Translations under genes and position numbers: made by a program
Part shown: piece after piece, positions 52,453-61,186 of the stretch
Position numbering within the stretch: position 1 is the stretch's first letter
Layout: the number at the start of each line of letters is the position of its first letter
From: Temperatibacter sp965603205
Lineage (GTDB): Bacteria; Pseudomonadota; Alphaproteobacteria; Sphingomonadales; Kordiimonadaceae
Direction: 5' to 3'
Assembly: GCA_965603205.1 (NCBI GenBank)
Contig: CBFDCC010000005.1
Coordinates: 62,001 to 126,000 of the forward strand
DNA: 64,000 nt
The notes under the pieces: generated by a model
Database searches by the model: none
Told to the model about the DNA's origin: nothing
The model's input: only the letters and a program-made list of their open reading frames with translations

Positions 52453-52914
52453 TTATTGATTTGTCTCCAAAAAAATGAGTAAATCTTTGCGAATTTTATC
52501 GGCCTCTTGAACATAGGGGCTTTTACGCCTCATCTGGACCTCTGCTGTTGTAAATGGCTTAAAATCAGCGGGTACATGCTCAGCATCAAATTCATAAATC
52601 AGCCAGTTCATCATCTCAGCTAAAGCTTCACTTTTTAATCCTGTATTCGCCACGCCAGGCACACGCAGTAAAAATTCGCGGCCACCAGGTGCATTCAAAA
52701 AATTTGCAACTACCCCGACCATAGACGGCGCACCACCTTCAGACCCTTCACCACTACGAAGGTGACACCCTTGACAATTGATAATATAATTTATTGAGGC
52801 TCTATGCTTGTTTACGCCTGCGACGCCTGCGACTGTCGTCTCTGCGTGACTAATATTGCTATTTAATACAATAGCCAACACAAACAGCATTACTGATTTT
52901 ATTGTTATCCTCAC
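52453..52914 (-). CDS. Mono-haem cytochrome c (second of two)
   Basis: About 153 aa from a GTG at 52914 behind AGAGGA. It has a signal peptide (SVMLFVLAIVLNSNISHA) and a single haem site CQGCH. A plausible Met ligand follows in the GGAPSMVGVV region. The C-terminal part is charged. Its place next to the quinoprotein amine dehydrogenase genes suggests it takes electrons from the enzyme in the periplasm, in place of the blue copper protein amicyanin of Paracoccus. Confidence 0.88.
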   Translation of the reverse strand: MRITIKSVMLFVLAIVLNSNISHAETTVAGVAGVNKHRASINYIINCQGCHLRSGEGSEGGAPSMVGVVANFLNAPGGREFLLRVPGVANTGLKSEALAEMMNWLIYEFDAEHVPADFKPFTTAEVQMRRKSPYVQEADKIRKDLLIFLETNQ

Positions 52915-52972
52915 TTCATATCCTCTCAAGAATTTCGCTTCCCTGCGTTACACTTGGACACATATACACAAA

Positions 52973-53455
52973 CTAGTCTTCACTACCAAAAGCAGCCTTG
53001 CGCAAGCCATATACTTTGTTTGCATTAAATTTAGGGTGCTCAGCTTTAATTTGGTTCACTTCTTCAACGGTAAAAGTTTCTACCGCTTCAGATGACGTGG
53101 ATAAGGTGGTCGCTATGTAATTTAATACATCCGCGATCCCTTTAGGCTTTAACGCTGCCCCCTGAGCTTGCATAACACTTCGATATTGAATGCCATTAAC
53201 TGTGATAGGTCCCATTAATCCTGAATTGAGCACCATGACCAGATAATCACGTCCCTCTTTTGTTGCCATCAAGCTTGTCAGGCGCTCATTAATTGGTGGG
53301 AAGGCACCAGGAACGCCCTTACCAGATGGCAAATGACATGCAGCACAGCGTTTATACGCTTTTGCGCCGTCATCAGCAAAGGATGCATCTATATTGCCGA
53401 TAGAAGCGCTAAAAACTATAGCACAACTCAGTACAACTCTTTTTAACGCTTGCAT
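52973..53455 (-). CDS. Mono-haem cytochrome c (first of two)
   Basis: 160 aa with signal peptide (LKRVVLSCAIVFSASIGNIDASFA) and haem site CAACHLPSGKGVPGAFPPI. A Met in the LMGPITVNGIQYRSVMQAQG region could be the sixth ligand. It starts 9 nt after the light-chain gene. Two c-type cytochrome genes directly after the small subunit are also known from the aromatic amine dehydrogenase (aau) cluster of Alcaligenes. Confidence 0.92.
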   Translation of the reverse strand: MQALKRVVLSCAIVFSASIGNIDASFADDGAKAYKRCAACHLPSGKGVPGAFPPINERLTSLMATKEGRDYLVMVLNSGLMGPITVNGIQYRSVMQAQGAALKPKGIADVLNYIATTLSTSSEAVETFTVEEVNQIKAEHPKFNANKVYGLRKAAFGSED

Positions 53456-53464
53456 TGCTTAACC

Positions 53465-54028
53465 CTACTCTAGTGCAGTACCAAGTATAACCGCGGTAGA
53501 GCAGTTATATGATGAGCTAGCAGTACCGAGACACCAGTTTGTGTCATTATTTTCCTGAGGGCGCACCATTGGGCGATCGCTCTCATTACGGTTACAAAGA
53601 CATGAACCACATGTCGATTTACCACAGCAATCATTATAAGAAATGATATAACTTTTGCCATCCGCAGGGTTTTGGCACGTACCAATCCATGTAATAGGCG
53701 ACATTTCAGTGCCTGGAGGACAAGAATTTTGAGTACCACCACAACAGCTACATAAAAAACCATCAATCGCGCAATAGCGCCAGTAATCACAAGATGATGG
53801 ATCACCCGGATCTTGTATATTTCCTGTAGATTGTGATGCAACACCAGGGTAACCATTACCTGCGCCGCTACCGCCGTGAGGATTATCAGAAGCACGTGCC
53901 ACAGGTAATAGTGGGATTGCAGCGCCGCCTACTAGAGCGCCACCTAACCCTGTTATAAAACTACGACGTGATGTTTTCATTGCAACCTTGCGTGAAAACT
54001 TTTCTGTCAGTTTATCGATGAATTTCAT
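53465..54028 (-). CDS. mauA: Quinoprotein amine dehydrogenase light chain (TTQ subunit)
   Basis: 187 aa. A long Tat-type leader (SRRSFITGLGGALVGGAAIP) is followed by the Cys-rich TTQ domain: SCDYWRYCAIDGFLCSCCGG, NSCPPGTEMSPITWIGTC, ISYNDCCGKSTCGSCLC and NDTNWCLG. Trp114 and Trp165 occupy the positions of Trp57 and Trp108, which form tryptophan tryptophylquinone in Paracoccus. Fourteen cysteines are seen, two more than the twelve that make six disulfides there. The periplasmic enzyme deaminates primary amines. Sequence alone does not separate methylamine from aralkylamine specificity; the cytochrome neighbours and missing mauC/mauG favour the aralkylamine (AauA) type. Confidence 0.95.
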   Translation of the reverse strand: MKFIDKLTEKFSRKVAMKTSRRSFITGLGGALVGGAAIPLLPVARASDNPHGGSGAGNGYPGVASQSTGNIQDPGDPSSCDYWRYCAIDGFLCSCCGGTQNSCPPGTEMSPITWIGTCQNPADGKSYIISYNDCCGKSTCGSCLCNRNESDRPMVRPQENNDTNWCLGTASSSYNCSTAVILGTALE

Positions 54029-54074
54029 CGGTCAATTCCTTCCCATTTACAAACCAAATATTTTATTTGGGTGC

Positions 54075-54677
54075 TTAGCTTGCGTTACGATTTTTCATAT
54101 AATCTTGTATTGATGAAACACCTAACTCTTTAGCCTCAAACAGACTTTCAAGATGTTCCCGTGAATTAATTAGGCCTAAAGAGGCAATTTTACCGTGCTC
54201 ATCAATCAAAACACCATAAGGTAATTTACTAACCCCAAAACTACGCCCTAACAGTTCTGACACTACATAATCGAAATGTCCTAACTTAGCTTCCTTGACA
54301 AATTTTATATGCGTAGACTCTGTGCCATCACTAGCAAGAATAACGTCTAACCATTTGTTTTCAGCAGATTTCATTGAATCAAGGGCTGGCAATAATGTCT
54401 TACATACTGGACAATCCGGTGATAAGAAAAACACAAGTTGGCTACGGTCTTTGCGTTTATTTGTACCAATTTGAATTTGATCACCAGATAGGCTCTTAAC
54501 CTTCATTTCTGGGGCATCATCGCCTGCCTTAACTTCTCTATTCATCGATAGAGCACCAGCAGGTGCAATACGTTCATGTAACACGCCGACTTGACGCATA
54601 AGCGCAAGTAGCATTAGTGCGAGCGCAACTATAACCACCCATGACAGGATTTGCGATATAACGAGGGCCGTTATCAT
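54075..54677 (-). CDS. mauD: Thioredoxin-like maturation protein MauD
   Basis: 200 aa. An N-terminal membrane anchor (about residues 5-25) is followed by a periplasmic thioredoxin-fold domain with CPVCKTLLPAL (Cys-x-x-Cys) and the cis-Pro region SKLPYGVLIDEHG. MauD is needed to form the many disulfides of the light chain. It overlaps mauE by 4 nt and precedes mauA by 46 nt, the usual mauE-mauD-mauA order. Confidence 0.93.
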   Translation of the reverse strand: MITALVISQILSWVVIVALALMLLALMRQVGVLHERIAPAGALSMNREVKAGDDAPEMKVKSLSGDQIQIGTNKRKDRSQLVFFLSPDCPVCKTLLPALDSMKSAENKWLDVILASDGTESTHIKFVKEAKLGHFDYVVSELLGRSFGVSKLPYGVLIDEHGKIASLGLINSREHLESLFEAKELGVSSIQDYMKNRNAS

Positions 54678-55216
54678 AGACTTTGTTCCTTTTGAAACTC
54701 AATTACTGAAAGATATGTCTCATATGCTTGGTATAGCAATATGGCTGTGATCGCCGTTAATGAGGCTGTGATATAATCTAACCAGATAATATCACGTACA
54801 GTAGGCTCGATTAATGTAATCCCAGCGATTAAAGCCAAGACAACATTGCGAACAACCAATTTTGAACTCATCGGCGTTGACTTATTACTATTTCCCCAGC
54901 CACAACCACAATCTGCACCAGCTTTACCGCTAAGCAAAGCTATGGCAATCATCAAACCATAAAAACCAAACAGAGCGATGGCCAGCTGATTACCAATAAT
55001 GTTATAAGCTGGCAGCACTATCAGTGCAGCAACAGCTATCTCAAAAAATGGCATAATAATAGCGATAAGCTTAAGCAAAGCATTAGGTAAAAAACCATAG
55101 CCCGCCAATGCCCGTTCAAAGTCTGCCTTATAGCGTAATTTATGAAAGCCACTGCCCGCAAAAAACAACGCTATAAACGCAGAAACACTTAACTGTATAC
55201 CTAAGTCGATCATCAA
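54674..55216 (-). CDS. mauE: Membrane protein MauE
   Basis: 180 aa with four to five helices. The DoxX/MauE-like start is FIALFFAGSGFHKLRYKADFERALAGYGFLP. The loop GKAGADCGCGWGN carries a Cys pair suited to passing disulfides to MauD. MauE is required together with MauD for stable light chain. It lies 9 nt after the heavy-chain gene. Confidence 0.92.
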   Translation of the reverse strand: MMIDLGIQLSVSAFIALFFAGSGFHKLRYKADFERALAGYGFLPNALLKLIAIIMPFFEIAVAALIVLPAYNIIGNQLAIALFGFYGLMIAIALLSGKAGADCGCGWGNSNKSTPMSSKLVVRNVVLALIAGITLIEPTVRDIIWLDYITASLTAITAILLYQAYETYLSVIEFQKEQSL

Positions 55217-55225
55217 TATAGCCGA

Positions 55226-56383
55226 TTACTTAACAGGGTGAATTTGGAAAGTATGCTGAGTAGCGCCACCACCAATCATCCGTAGATGCTTGCCTGTACG
55301 TGCTTCATAAACATCCATATTAAAATTAGCATTAGAAATAGCTAAATACGGAGTTTTTCCACCTGTAATAGCTATAGAAACACCCCACGTTTTAAGTGCA
55401 ATAGTCCGAACTTTAGTCTTGGTTTTTGGATCAAACACCCAAACCTCAGAACCGCCATTTTTATGAGTGCCTTCGCCGCCACCTTCATGCATCAATACAT
55501 ACATAAGGCCATCAACATCGGTACCATCAATGATTTGCCATCCGCCTGGGCGCCAATTTTTAGCCTGCTCCTCATCAGTTAACAATGACCAAGATTCCAT
55601 AACGTCGATCTTATCATTACTTAAGGACACAGGTTGGATATTACCCTTAAATGTAGGAAAGTATGAGATACCATCAAGCTCGGCATATTTAATAAACATT
55701 GGGTCATTATCTATGTCATTGAAAACTGCACTATCCACACGGCCTGTAAATTTTCCATTCTCATCTATCTGAAAAACAGACATACCACCATTACTACACT
55801 GCATGCCGAAACTTGTCTCACCAGCAGTATACATTTGCGTACAGCCAGGTGTCTGAATTTCTTCTAATAGTGTACGAGTTGACATATCTATTATTTGCAC
55901 AGACGCAGCAGGCGTAAAGTTAAATACATACATAAAACGGTCATTGCCGCTGAGCGTAAGCGCATTACGTGATGCCATTACTTGAGCACGCTTTCCACCA
56001 GGCAAAACAATTTCTGCCCCAGGCGTTAGTGTCTCAGTGTCATAGATAGCGATAATATCAAGACGATCACCATATGTACCCCGAGTATAAAATGTCTGAG
56101 CTGAGTATAATTCATTACGTGTAGTAGACTGTGCAAAACTGCCAAAAAGAGAATTACCCATCAAACCCTTGTAGTTACGACTAGGTGCTGTCACATCAAA
56201 GACAACAACCTTGCCATCCTGGGCACCATTAAAGTTTATATCCTGCGCAAACACCCAATCCTTTGAATATTTGGCTGGTAATGTTTCTACATTAGGTGTT
56301 GACTCAGCAGGTAGATCAGCTGCCACCCCTGCACTAGATATAAGCATACTTAAACAAATAGCTGTCGATTTCAATAAACTCAT
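55226..56383 (-). CDS. mauB: Quinoprotein amine dehydrogenase heavy chain
   Basis: 385 aa. A signal peptide (AICLSMLISSAGVAADLP) is followed by a seven-bladed beta-propeller-type repeat protein. Recognised segments are QTFYTRGTYGDRLDIIAIYD, LSGNDRFMYVFNFTPAASVQIID, VLMHEGGGEGTHKNGGSEVWVFD and the ending MIGGGATQHTFQIHPVK, all typical of the methylamine/aralkylamine dehydrogenase large subunit. It packs with two light chains as an alpha2beta2 enzyme in the periplasm. First gene of the operon; a perfect 20-bp palindrome sits 43 bp upstream. Confidence 0.95.
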   Translation of the reverse strand: MSLLKSTAICLSMLISSAGVAADLPAESTPNVETLPAKYSKDWVFAQDINFNGAQDGKVVVFDVTAPSRNYKGLMGNSLFGSFAQSTTRNELYSAQTFYTRGTYGDRLDIIAIYDTETLTPGAEIVLPGGKRAQVMASRNALTLSGNDRFMYVFNFTPAASVQIIDMSTRTLLEEIQTPGCTQMYTAGETSFGMQCSNGGMSVFQIDENGKFTGRVDSAVFNDIDNDPMFIKYAELDGISYFPTFKGNIQPVSLSNDKIDVMESWSLLTDEEQAKNWRPGGWQIIDGTDVDGLMYVLMHEGGGEGTHKNGGSEVWVFDPKTKTKVRTIALKTWGVSIAITGGKTPYLAISNANFNMDVYEARTGKHLRMIGGGATQHTFQIHPVK

Positions 56384-56425
56384 TTTAGGCTCCCCTGCAT
56401 GTTCACAGCAATCATAAATTTGCGC

Positions 56426-56445
56426 ATTAGGACGCGCGTCCTAAT
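56426..56445. promoter_or_regulatory. Perfect 20-bp palindrome upstream of the amine dehydrogenase operon, candidate TetR operator
   Basis: ATTAGGACGCGCGTCCTAAT reads the same on both strands. It lies 43 bp upstream of the heavy-chain ATG, in the gap behind the TetR gene. The half-site TTAGGAC recurs before the TonB receptor. Confidence 0.75.
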
Positions 56446-56511
56446 AATATGGCAGACCTTATCAGACAGGTCAAGCGTAAGATAAAAGTTTATTGACACT
56501 ATTTAATCGGC

Positions 56512-57159
56512 TTAGCTTATAACACTCTCATTTGTGGCGGATTTGGCAATCTCTACAAATGCATTTTTTGCTAATTTTAAAATATTCGGCGCATAGTTTC
56601 CACAAGGCTTTCCATTGCCTATAAATACTGTATGCCCCTCTATAGACGCGGACATGAATATAGAAAGGGTGATAACAGCCTCTTTCTTTAAACTTGGATT
56701 TACTTGAGCAATTAATTGCTGGAACACATGCCTTACTTTGGAATATACACCATCCATCGCAGCACAGACCACTGGATCATGCGCAGCCATAACCCATAAC
56801 TCTGGAAAAAATCTTGTTGTCTCAAAAGTATATAAATCCTCTATGAGAAGCCCAGTAAAATCGGCTAGTTTCTGACTTGGTGTCAGATTCTCATTATTTA
56901 CAATATGTAACCATACCTCCTCGTAACCATGCAGGATGCTTTCCACTAATTCATGGATTAGATTTTCCTTACTTGGATAATAATAAGACAAATTTCCCAC
57001 AGTGATTTTACAACCGGCCGCTACTTTACGCATAGTAAGGTTATGAAAGCCTTCGGCAACAATCAAATCACGTGCTGCCACTAATATAGACAAGGATCGA
57101 TCATGACCTTTTCTAGATTTTGCATTTGGACTATCCGCAGGTAGAGCAAGGTTCTTCAT
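56512..57159 (-). CDS. TetR-family transcriptional regulator
   Basis: 215 aa. The N-terminal helix-turn-helix is HNLTMRKVAAGCKITVGNLSYYYPSKENLIHELV (about residues 40-73), with the YYxPSKEnLI element of the family. The ligand domain follows and includes a MSASIEGHTVF segment. It lies between the amine dehydrogenase operon and a divergent TonB receptor gene, with matching palindromic words at both promoters, so it probably represses both until an amine or its acyl-CoA is present. The inducer is unknown. Confidence 0.92.
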   Translation of the reverse strand: MKNLALPADSPNAKSRKGHDRSLSILVAARDLIVAEGFHNLTMRKVAAGCKITVGNLSYYYPSKENLIHELVESILHGYEEVWLHIVNNENLTPSQKLADFTGLLIEDLYTFETTRFFPELWVMAAHDPVVCAAMDGVYSKVRHVFQQLIAQVNPSLKKEAVITLSIFMSASIEGHTVFIGNGKPCGNYAPNILKLAKNAFVEIAKSATNESVIS

Positions 57160-57276
57160 AATAACTCCATAATAATTTACAAAAGCCTTGTTTGACTGAA
57201 TGACACACTAGCATCAAGCCCCGCAATATCCTAGCCAAACTGCACCTTAAAATACATGTGCCATAAATACAACAAT

Positions 57277-57305
57277 TTAGGACAAACTACCTAATTTATT
57301 AGGAC
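57277..57305. promoter_or_regulatory. Triple TTAGGAC half-site, candidate TetR operator
   Basis: TTAGGACAAACTACCTAA (57277-57294) is an imperfect palindrome; CCTAATTTATTAGG (57290-57303) a second one sharing the middle arm; TTAGGAC ends at 57305. The half-sites match the palindrome at 56426-56445. The site is in the divergent TetR/TonB promoter region. Confidence 0.7.
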
Positions 57306-57409
57306 ATTTGTAATATTTACGTTTACTACATCGTTATTTCTTGCAACGTTACTATAGAAATAAAGTCCCGTTATTATAGCGAGGCCATATATATTCAGGG
57401 GAAGACATT

Positions 57410-59737
57410 ATGAAAAATCTCGGAAGCATTATTAAAAATTCAACAGCTATCACTATTGCGCTTGCTGCTTATACGGCAGGCTCTCACAGTGTGGTAGCTC
57501 AAGAAGAAAATTTCATTCTTGAAGAAATTCAAGTTACAGCACAAAAACGCAGCCAATCTTCTCAAGATGTTGGTATTGCGATTACTGCATTATCAGGCAA
57601 GCAGATGGCAGCGCTTGGTTATACAAATGCACAGCAAGTAACTGGCCTAGCACCTGGCGTGAGTACAGTTCAGCCAAATGGTGAGGCTAACTATTCAGTC
57701 GCTATTCGCGGCGTTGCCAATAGTGACTTCACTTCTAATACTGAAAGCCCTGTCGCTATATATGTTGATGATGTTTACATCTCGCAAATGTCCGGTGCTG
57801 GTTTCCAAATGTTTGATATGGACCGTGTAGAAATTCTGCGCGGACCACAGGGTACCCTATTCGGTCGTAATGCAACGGGTGGCCTTGTTCAGTTCGTAAC
57901 AAAACGCCCTACGCAGGAAACGGAAGGATATGCTAATATATCTTATGGTAGCTGGAACCGTGTGAAGATGGAAGGTGCTGTTAGTGGTGCTCTATCTGAG
58001 AACGTAAGCGCACGTGTTAGCGCCATGGGCCATAAAGGTGGTGGTTATGTTGAAAACCGCGTAACAGGCGTTGATCTTAATAACGCTAATGATTATGCAG
58101 GTCGTTTACAGCTTCTTTTTGCACCATCTGACGATTTAGAGATTCTATTGAATATTCGTGCTGCAAGCCAAGATATCCGTACAGGTTTCTTTGAGCATGC
58201 TGGCGCTGTTTACCCTACTGCTCTGATCACGCCTAACACACCAAACAGTAACCTTGGTGGGTATACAGAGACTGATGGTGATGTATATGCAGGTGATTAT
58301 GACCTACAAGGTTATAACGATTTAGAAACAAAAGGTATCACATCCACCATCACTTGGGATATGAGTGATAGTATTACGCTGACAAGTTTGACTGATTACC
58401 AAACTGTTAAACGTGACTATATGGAGGATAGCGATGCATCACCAGTTGATTACTTTAACTTCTTCTTGACTACTGACACTGAGCAGTTTTCACAGGAACT
58501 TCGCCTAAACGGCTCAACCGATAAGATGAAATGGGCTGCTGGTCTGTATTACATGGACCTAGATATCAATGATTCAAATGGTAATGTAGCGCGTGGATGG
58601 TTTAAAGATGCTCTACCTGCTTTATTTGGCGTTACACAAGAAGAAATGGGTGGCCTGAACGGTCTGTACAATCCTTATCATATGACTTCAGAGAGCATCT
58701 CAGTATTTGCTCAAACAGAATATGAAGTTAGTGAAACGGTATCTGTTATTGGTGGTTTCCGCTGGATAGAAGAAAAGAAAGAAATCGATTACCGTGATAT
58801 CGGTGTTGTCTATAATGATAATGCTGAAGCAGACCCTCTTTCTAATTACACAGAGCTATTTGATTTTGTAGCACCTTATAACGGCAAACGTAATGACGGC
58901 AACTGGTCTGCGCGCCTACAGGTGAACTACAAGCCAACTGATGACTTATTAACATACCTTAGCTGGAACCGTGGCGTGAAGTCAGGTGGTTTTAATGCAC
59001 CACTATTGCCAACGGATGTTCTGGTTACTGATGCATTCATGAACTACGCACCAGAAAAACTAGATGCTTATGAGGTTGGTTTCAAATTAGACATTCCTGA
59101 AAGCAGCCTGCGTATTAATGGCTCTGCTTATTATTATGACTATAAGAACTATCAGGCTTTCACTATTGTTGGCATTGATACCTTTAACATTAATACACAA
59201 GCTAAAAACAAAGGTTTCGAGCTAGAAGTCTTTGCGGCACCAATTGAAAACTTCAGCCTTATGGGCGGCGTTGGCTATATCAGTTCAAAAGTAACTGACG
59301 TACCAGGCCTAACTATTGATGTTGATACAGCAGCAGGTCTAGTTGAAGCCATCGTTCCTGGTGCAACATTAACGGCTATTCAAACACCTAAATGGAACCT
59401 TAATGGACTAGCGCGTTATGAAATTCCTATGGGTGATGGTTCACTCGCTATCCAAGGCGATTTCCAATATCGTACAAAGCATTACTTTGCTCTTCTACAG
59501 TCACCTGCTGTAGCACAAAAAGCATATGCGACTTATAACGCATCGATTGCTTATAGCTCTGGTGATGACGATTGGGAAATCCGCCTAGGTGTAGAAAACA
59601 TCTTTGATGAAGAATATAAGGTTCAAACTTTTGACTTGTCAGGTAATGTTAATAACGGCGGGTTATTCTTTGGTGTTATTGAACAATATTATGGCCGCCC
59701 ACGCTCATGGCGTCTTAGCTACAACATGAACTTCTAA
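57410..59737 (+). CDS. TonB-dependent receptor of the amine locus
   Basis: 775 aa. Signal peptide, TonB box region FILEEIQVTAQKRSQSSQDVG, plug with VAIRGVANSDF, MDRVEILRGPQGTLFGRNATGGLVQFVTKRP, then the barrel ending in Phe (RLSYNMNF). This is the FecA/pesticin-type receptor common in sphingomonad-like bacteria for hydrophobic and aromatic compounds as well as siderophores. It is divergent from the TetR gene and shares its putative operator, so uptake of the amine or a precursor is a reasonable guess. Confidence 0.95.
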   Translation: MKNLGSIIKNSTAITIALAAYTAGSHSVVAQEENFILEEIQVTAQKRSQSSQDVGIAITALSGKQMAALGYTNAQQVTGLAPGVSTVQPNGEANYSVAIRGVANSDFTSNTESPVAIYVDDVYISQMSGAGFQMFDMDRVEILRGPQGTLFGRNATGGLVQFVTKRPTQETEGYANISYGSWNRVKMEGAVSGALSENVSARVSAMGHKGGGYVENRVTGVDLNNANDYAGRLQLLFAPSDDLEILLNIRAASQDIRTGFFEHAGAVYPTALITPNTPNSNLGGYTETDGDVYAGDYDLQGYNDLETKGITSTITWDMSDSITLTSLTDYQTVKRDYMEDSDASPVDYFNFFLTTDTEQFSQELRLNGSTDKMKWAAGLYYMDLDINDSNGNVARGWFKDALPALFGVTQEEMGGLNGLYNPYHMTSESISVFAQTEYEVSETVSVIGGFRWIEEKKEIDYRDIGVVYNDNAEADPLSNYTELFDFVAPYNGKRNDGNWSARLQVNYKPTDDLLTYLSWNRGVKSGGFNAPLLPTDVLVTDAFMNYAPEKLDAYEVGFKLDIPESSLRINGSAYYYDYKNYQAFTIVGIDTFNINTQAKNKGFELEVFAAPIENFSLMGGVGYISSKVTDVPGLTIDVDTAAGLVEAIVPGATLTAIQTPKWNLNGLARYEIPMGDGSLAIQGDFQYRTKHYFALLQSPAVAQKAYATYNASIAYSSGDDDWEIRLGVENIFDEEYKVQTFDLSGNVNNGGLFFGVIEQYYGRPRSWRLSYNMNF

Positions 59738-59760
59738 GTTCAATGCTAAAATAAATATAA

Positions 59761-59791
59761 AGAGGCTTCGGAATTTCCGAGGCCTTTTTTT
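59761..59791 (+). terminator. Terminator after the TonB receptor
   Basis: AGGCTTCGG, loop AATT, CCGAGGCCT (one G-U/mismatch step) followed by TTTTTTT, 24 nt past the stop. Confidence 0.85.
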
Positions 59792-59843
59792 GTGTTAAGC
59801 AGTTTATATTCATTATACATTTATTTGTGAGTAGGGAAATTTT

Positions 59844-61052
59844 ATGAAATTAGGAATAATAATGGTACTTGCAGGGTTTATCAGTAATAGCAACGCTGCC
59901 GATCAACTAGAAAACATTCATAGCAACGAGACCATAGGGACCGTTAGTCAAGTTTATGATGGGGCATTGATGCCTGACATTCAAGCCAACACATTCCGAA
60001 ATATTGATCGCCTGTTTCCTACCCGTATCGTTAGACGTGGCGATAATGTTTATCCCCTACCTAAAGCAGATAAGCAAATTACAGATATAAGCTTCATCTC
60101 AAAAGATGAAAGTTATGATCTGGTTGATTATATAACATTAAACCGCATTAGCGGATTATTAGTGATAAAAGACGGCAAAATTGCGCACGAAAGCTACCAT
60201 CTTGGCAATAGTGACAAGACCCGTTGGATGTCTATGTCTGTGGTCAAATCAATTTCAGCAACCATGGTCGGTATTGCTATTAAAGATGGCTTTATTAAAA
60301 GCATCGATGATCCACTGACCCAATATTTGCCAGTTCTCAAAGGAAGCGCTTATGACGGTGTTACTGTTAAAAACTTACTGCAAATGGCATCAGGTGTTAA
60401 ATGGGATGAAACATACACCAATCCAAAATCCGACCGCCGCCACCTATTAGAAGCACAGATCGCCCAAAAACCTGGTGGCATGATACAAGTAATGTCACAA
60501 TTACCACGCGCTGGCGAGCCCGGAACTGTGTGGAATTATAGCACAGGGGAAACTCAAGTTTTATCCGCACTGCTGAACGCGGCAATAGATCGCCCTCTTT
60601 CTCAGTATGTTTCTGATCGCTTATGGGCAAAGTTTGGTATGGAATCAGACGCTAACTGGTGGTTAGAATCATCTGATGGTGAAGAAGTCGGTGGCAGCGG
60701 ACTGTCTGCCACGCTTCGTGACTATGGACGGTTTGGACAGTTTCTACTCGGCAATGGTATGGCTGATGGTCAAGCTATGTTGCCAGAAGGATGGCTCAAG
60801 GAAGCAAGTACACCTAAGATGATAGACGGCAAACATGTGGATTATGGCTACATGCTATGGCCCGTAGCCGAATCAGAAGGCGCGTTACACCAAGGCGCCT
60901 ATCAAGCACGAGGGATTTTCGGACAAACCATATATGTGAACTCCGCTGAAAATTTAGTCATTGCTTTTTGGAGTGCCAGACCCAAACCTCTGGGTAAAAC
61001 AACCGTCTCTGATTATGATTTTATGGGCGCTATAATAAAAGCGCTACGCTAA
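59844..61052 (+). CDS. Serine hydrolase, class C beta-lactamase fold
   Basis: 402 aa with a signal peptide (LGIIMVLAGFISNSNAA). The catalytic Ser-x-x-Lys is in SMSVVKSISATMVG, the Tyr-x-(S/N) element is WNYSTGETQ, and the third box is likely HQGAYQARGIFGQ. The pattern is that of the 6-aminohexanoate-dimer hydrolase and EstB esterase branch rather than a true beta-lactamase. It acts in the periplasm on an ester or amide. Its place after the receptor suggests it cleaves an imported conjugate, for example an N-acylated amine. Confidence 0.88.
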   Translation: MKLGIIMVLAGFISNSNAADQLENIHSNETIGTVSQVYDGALMPDIQANTFRNIDRLFPTRIVRRGDNVYPLPKADKQITDISFISKDESYDLVDYITLNRISGLLVIKDGKIAHESYHLGNSDKTRWMSMSVVKSISATMVGIAIKDGFIKSIDDPLTQYLPVLKGSAYDGVTVKNLLQMASGVKWDETYTNPKSDRRHLLEAQIAQKPGGMIQVMSQLPRAGEPGTVWNYSTGETQVLSALLNAAIDRPLSQYVSDRLWAKFGMESDANWWLESSDGEEVGGSGLSATLRDYGRFGQFLLGNGMADGQAMLPEGWLKEASTPKMIDGKHVDYGYMLWPVAESEGALHQGAYQARGIFGQTIYVNSAENLVIAFWSARPKPLGKTTVSDYDFMGAIIKALR

Positions 61053-61186
61053 ATACATCGTACAGAATTTACCATCTTGATTGAAAATAGCATTTCGCTT
61101 ATAAATAAATTTGAATTTAATTCAAAATATGCATAATTAAAGACACGCTTTGCACTACACCACTACCCTATCCAAAAGGAAATATA

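Noticed and set aside
53470..53895. 141-aa hydrophobic frame within the mauA region
   Set aside because: It is the light-chain gene read in another frame; the Cys-rich TTQ frame is clearly the real one.
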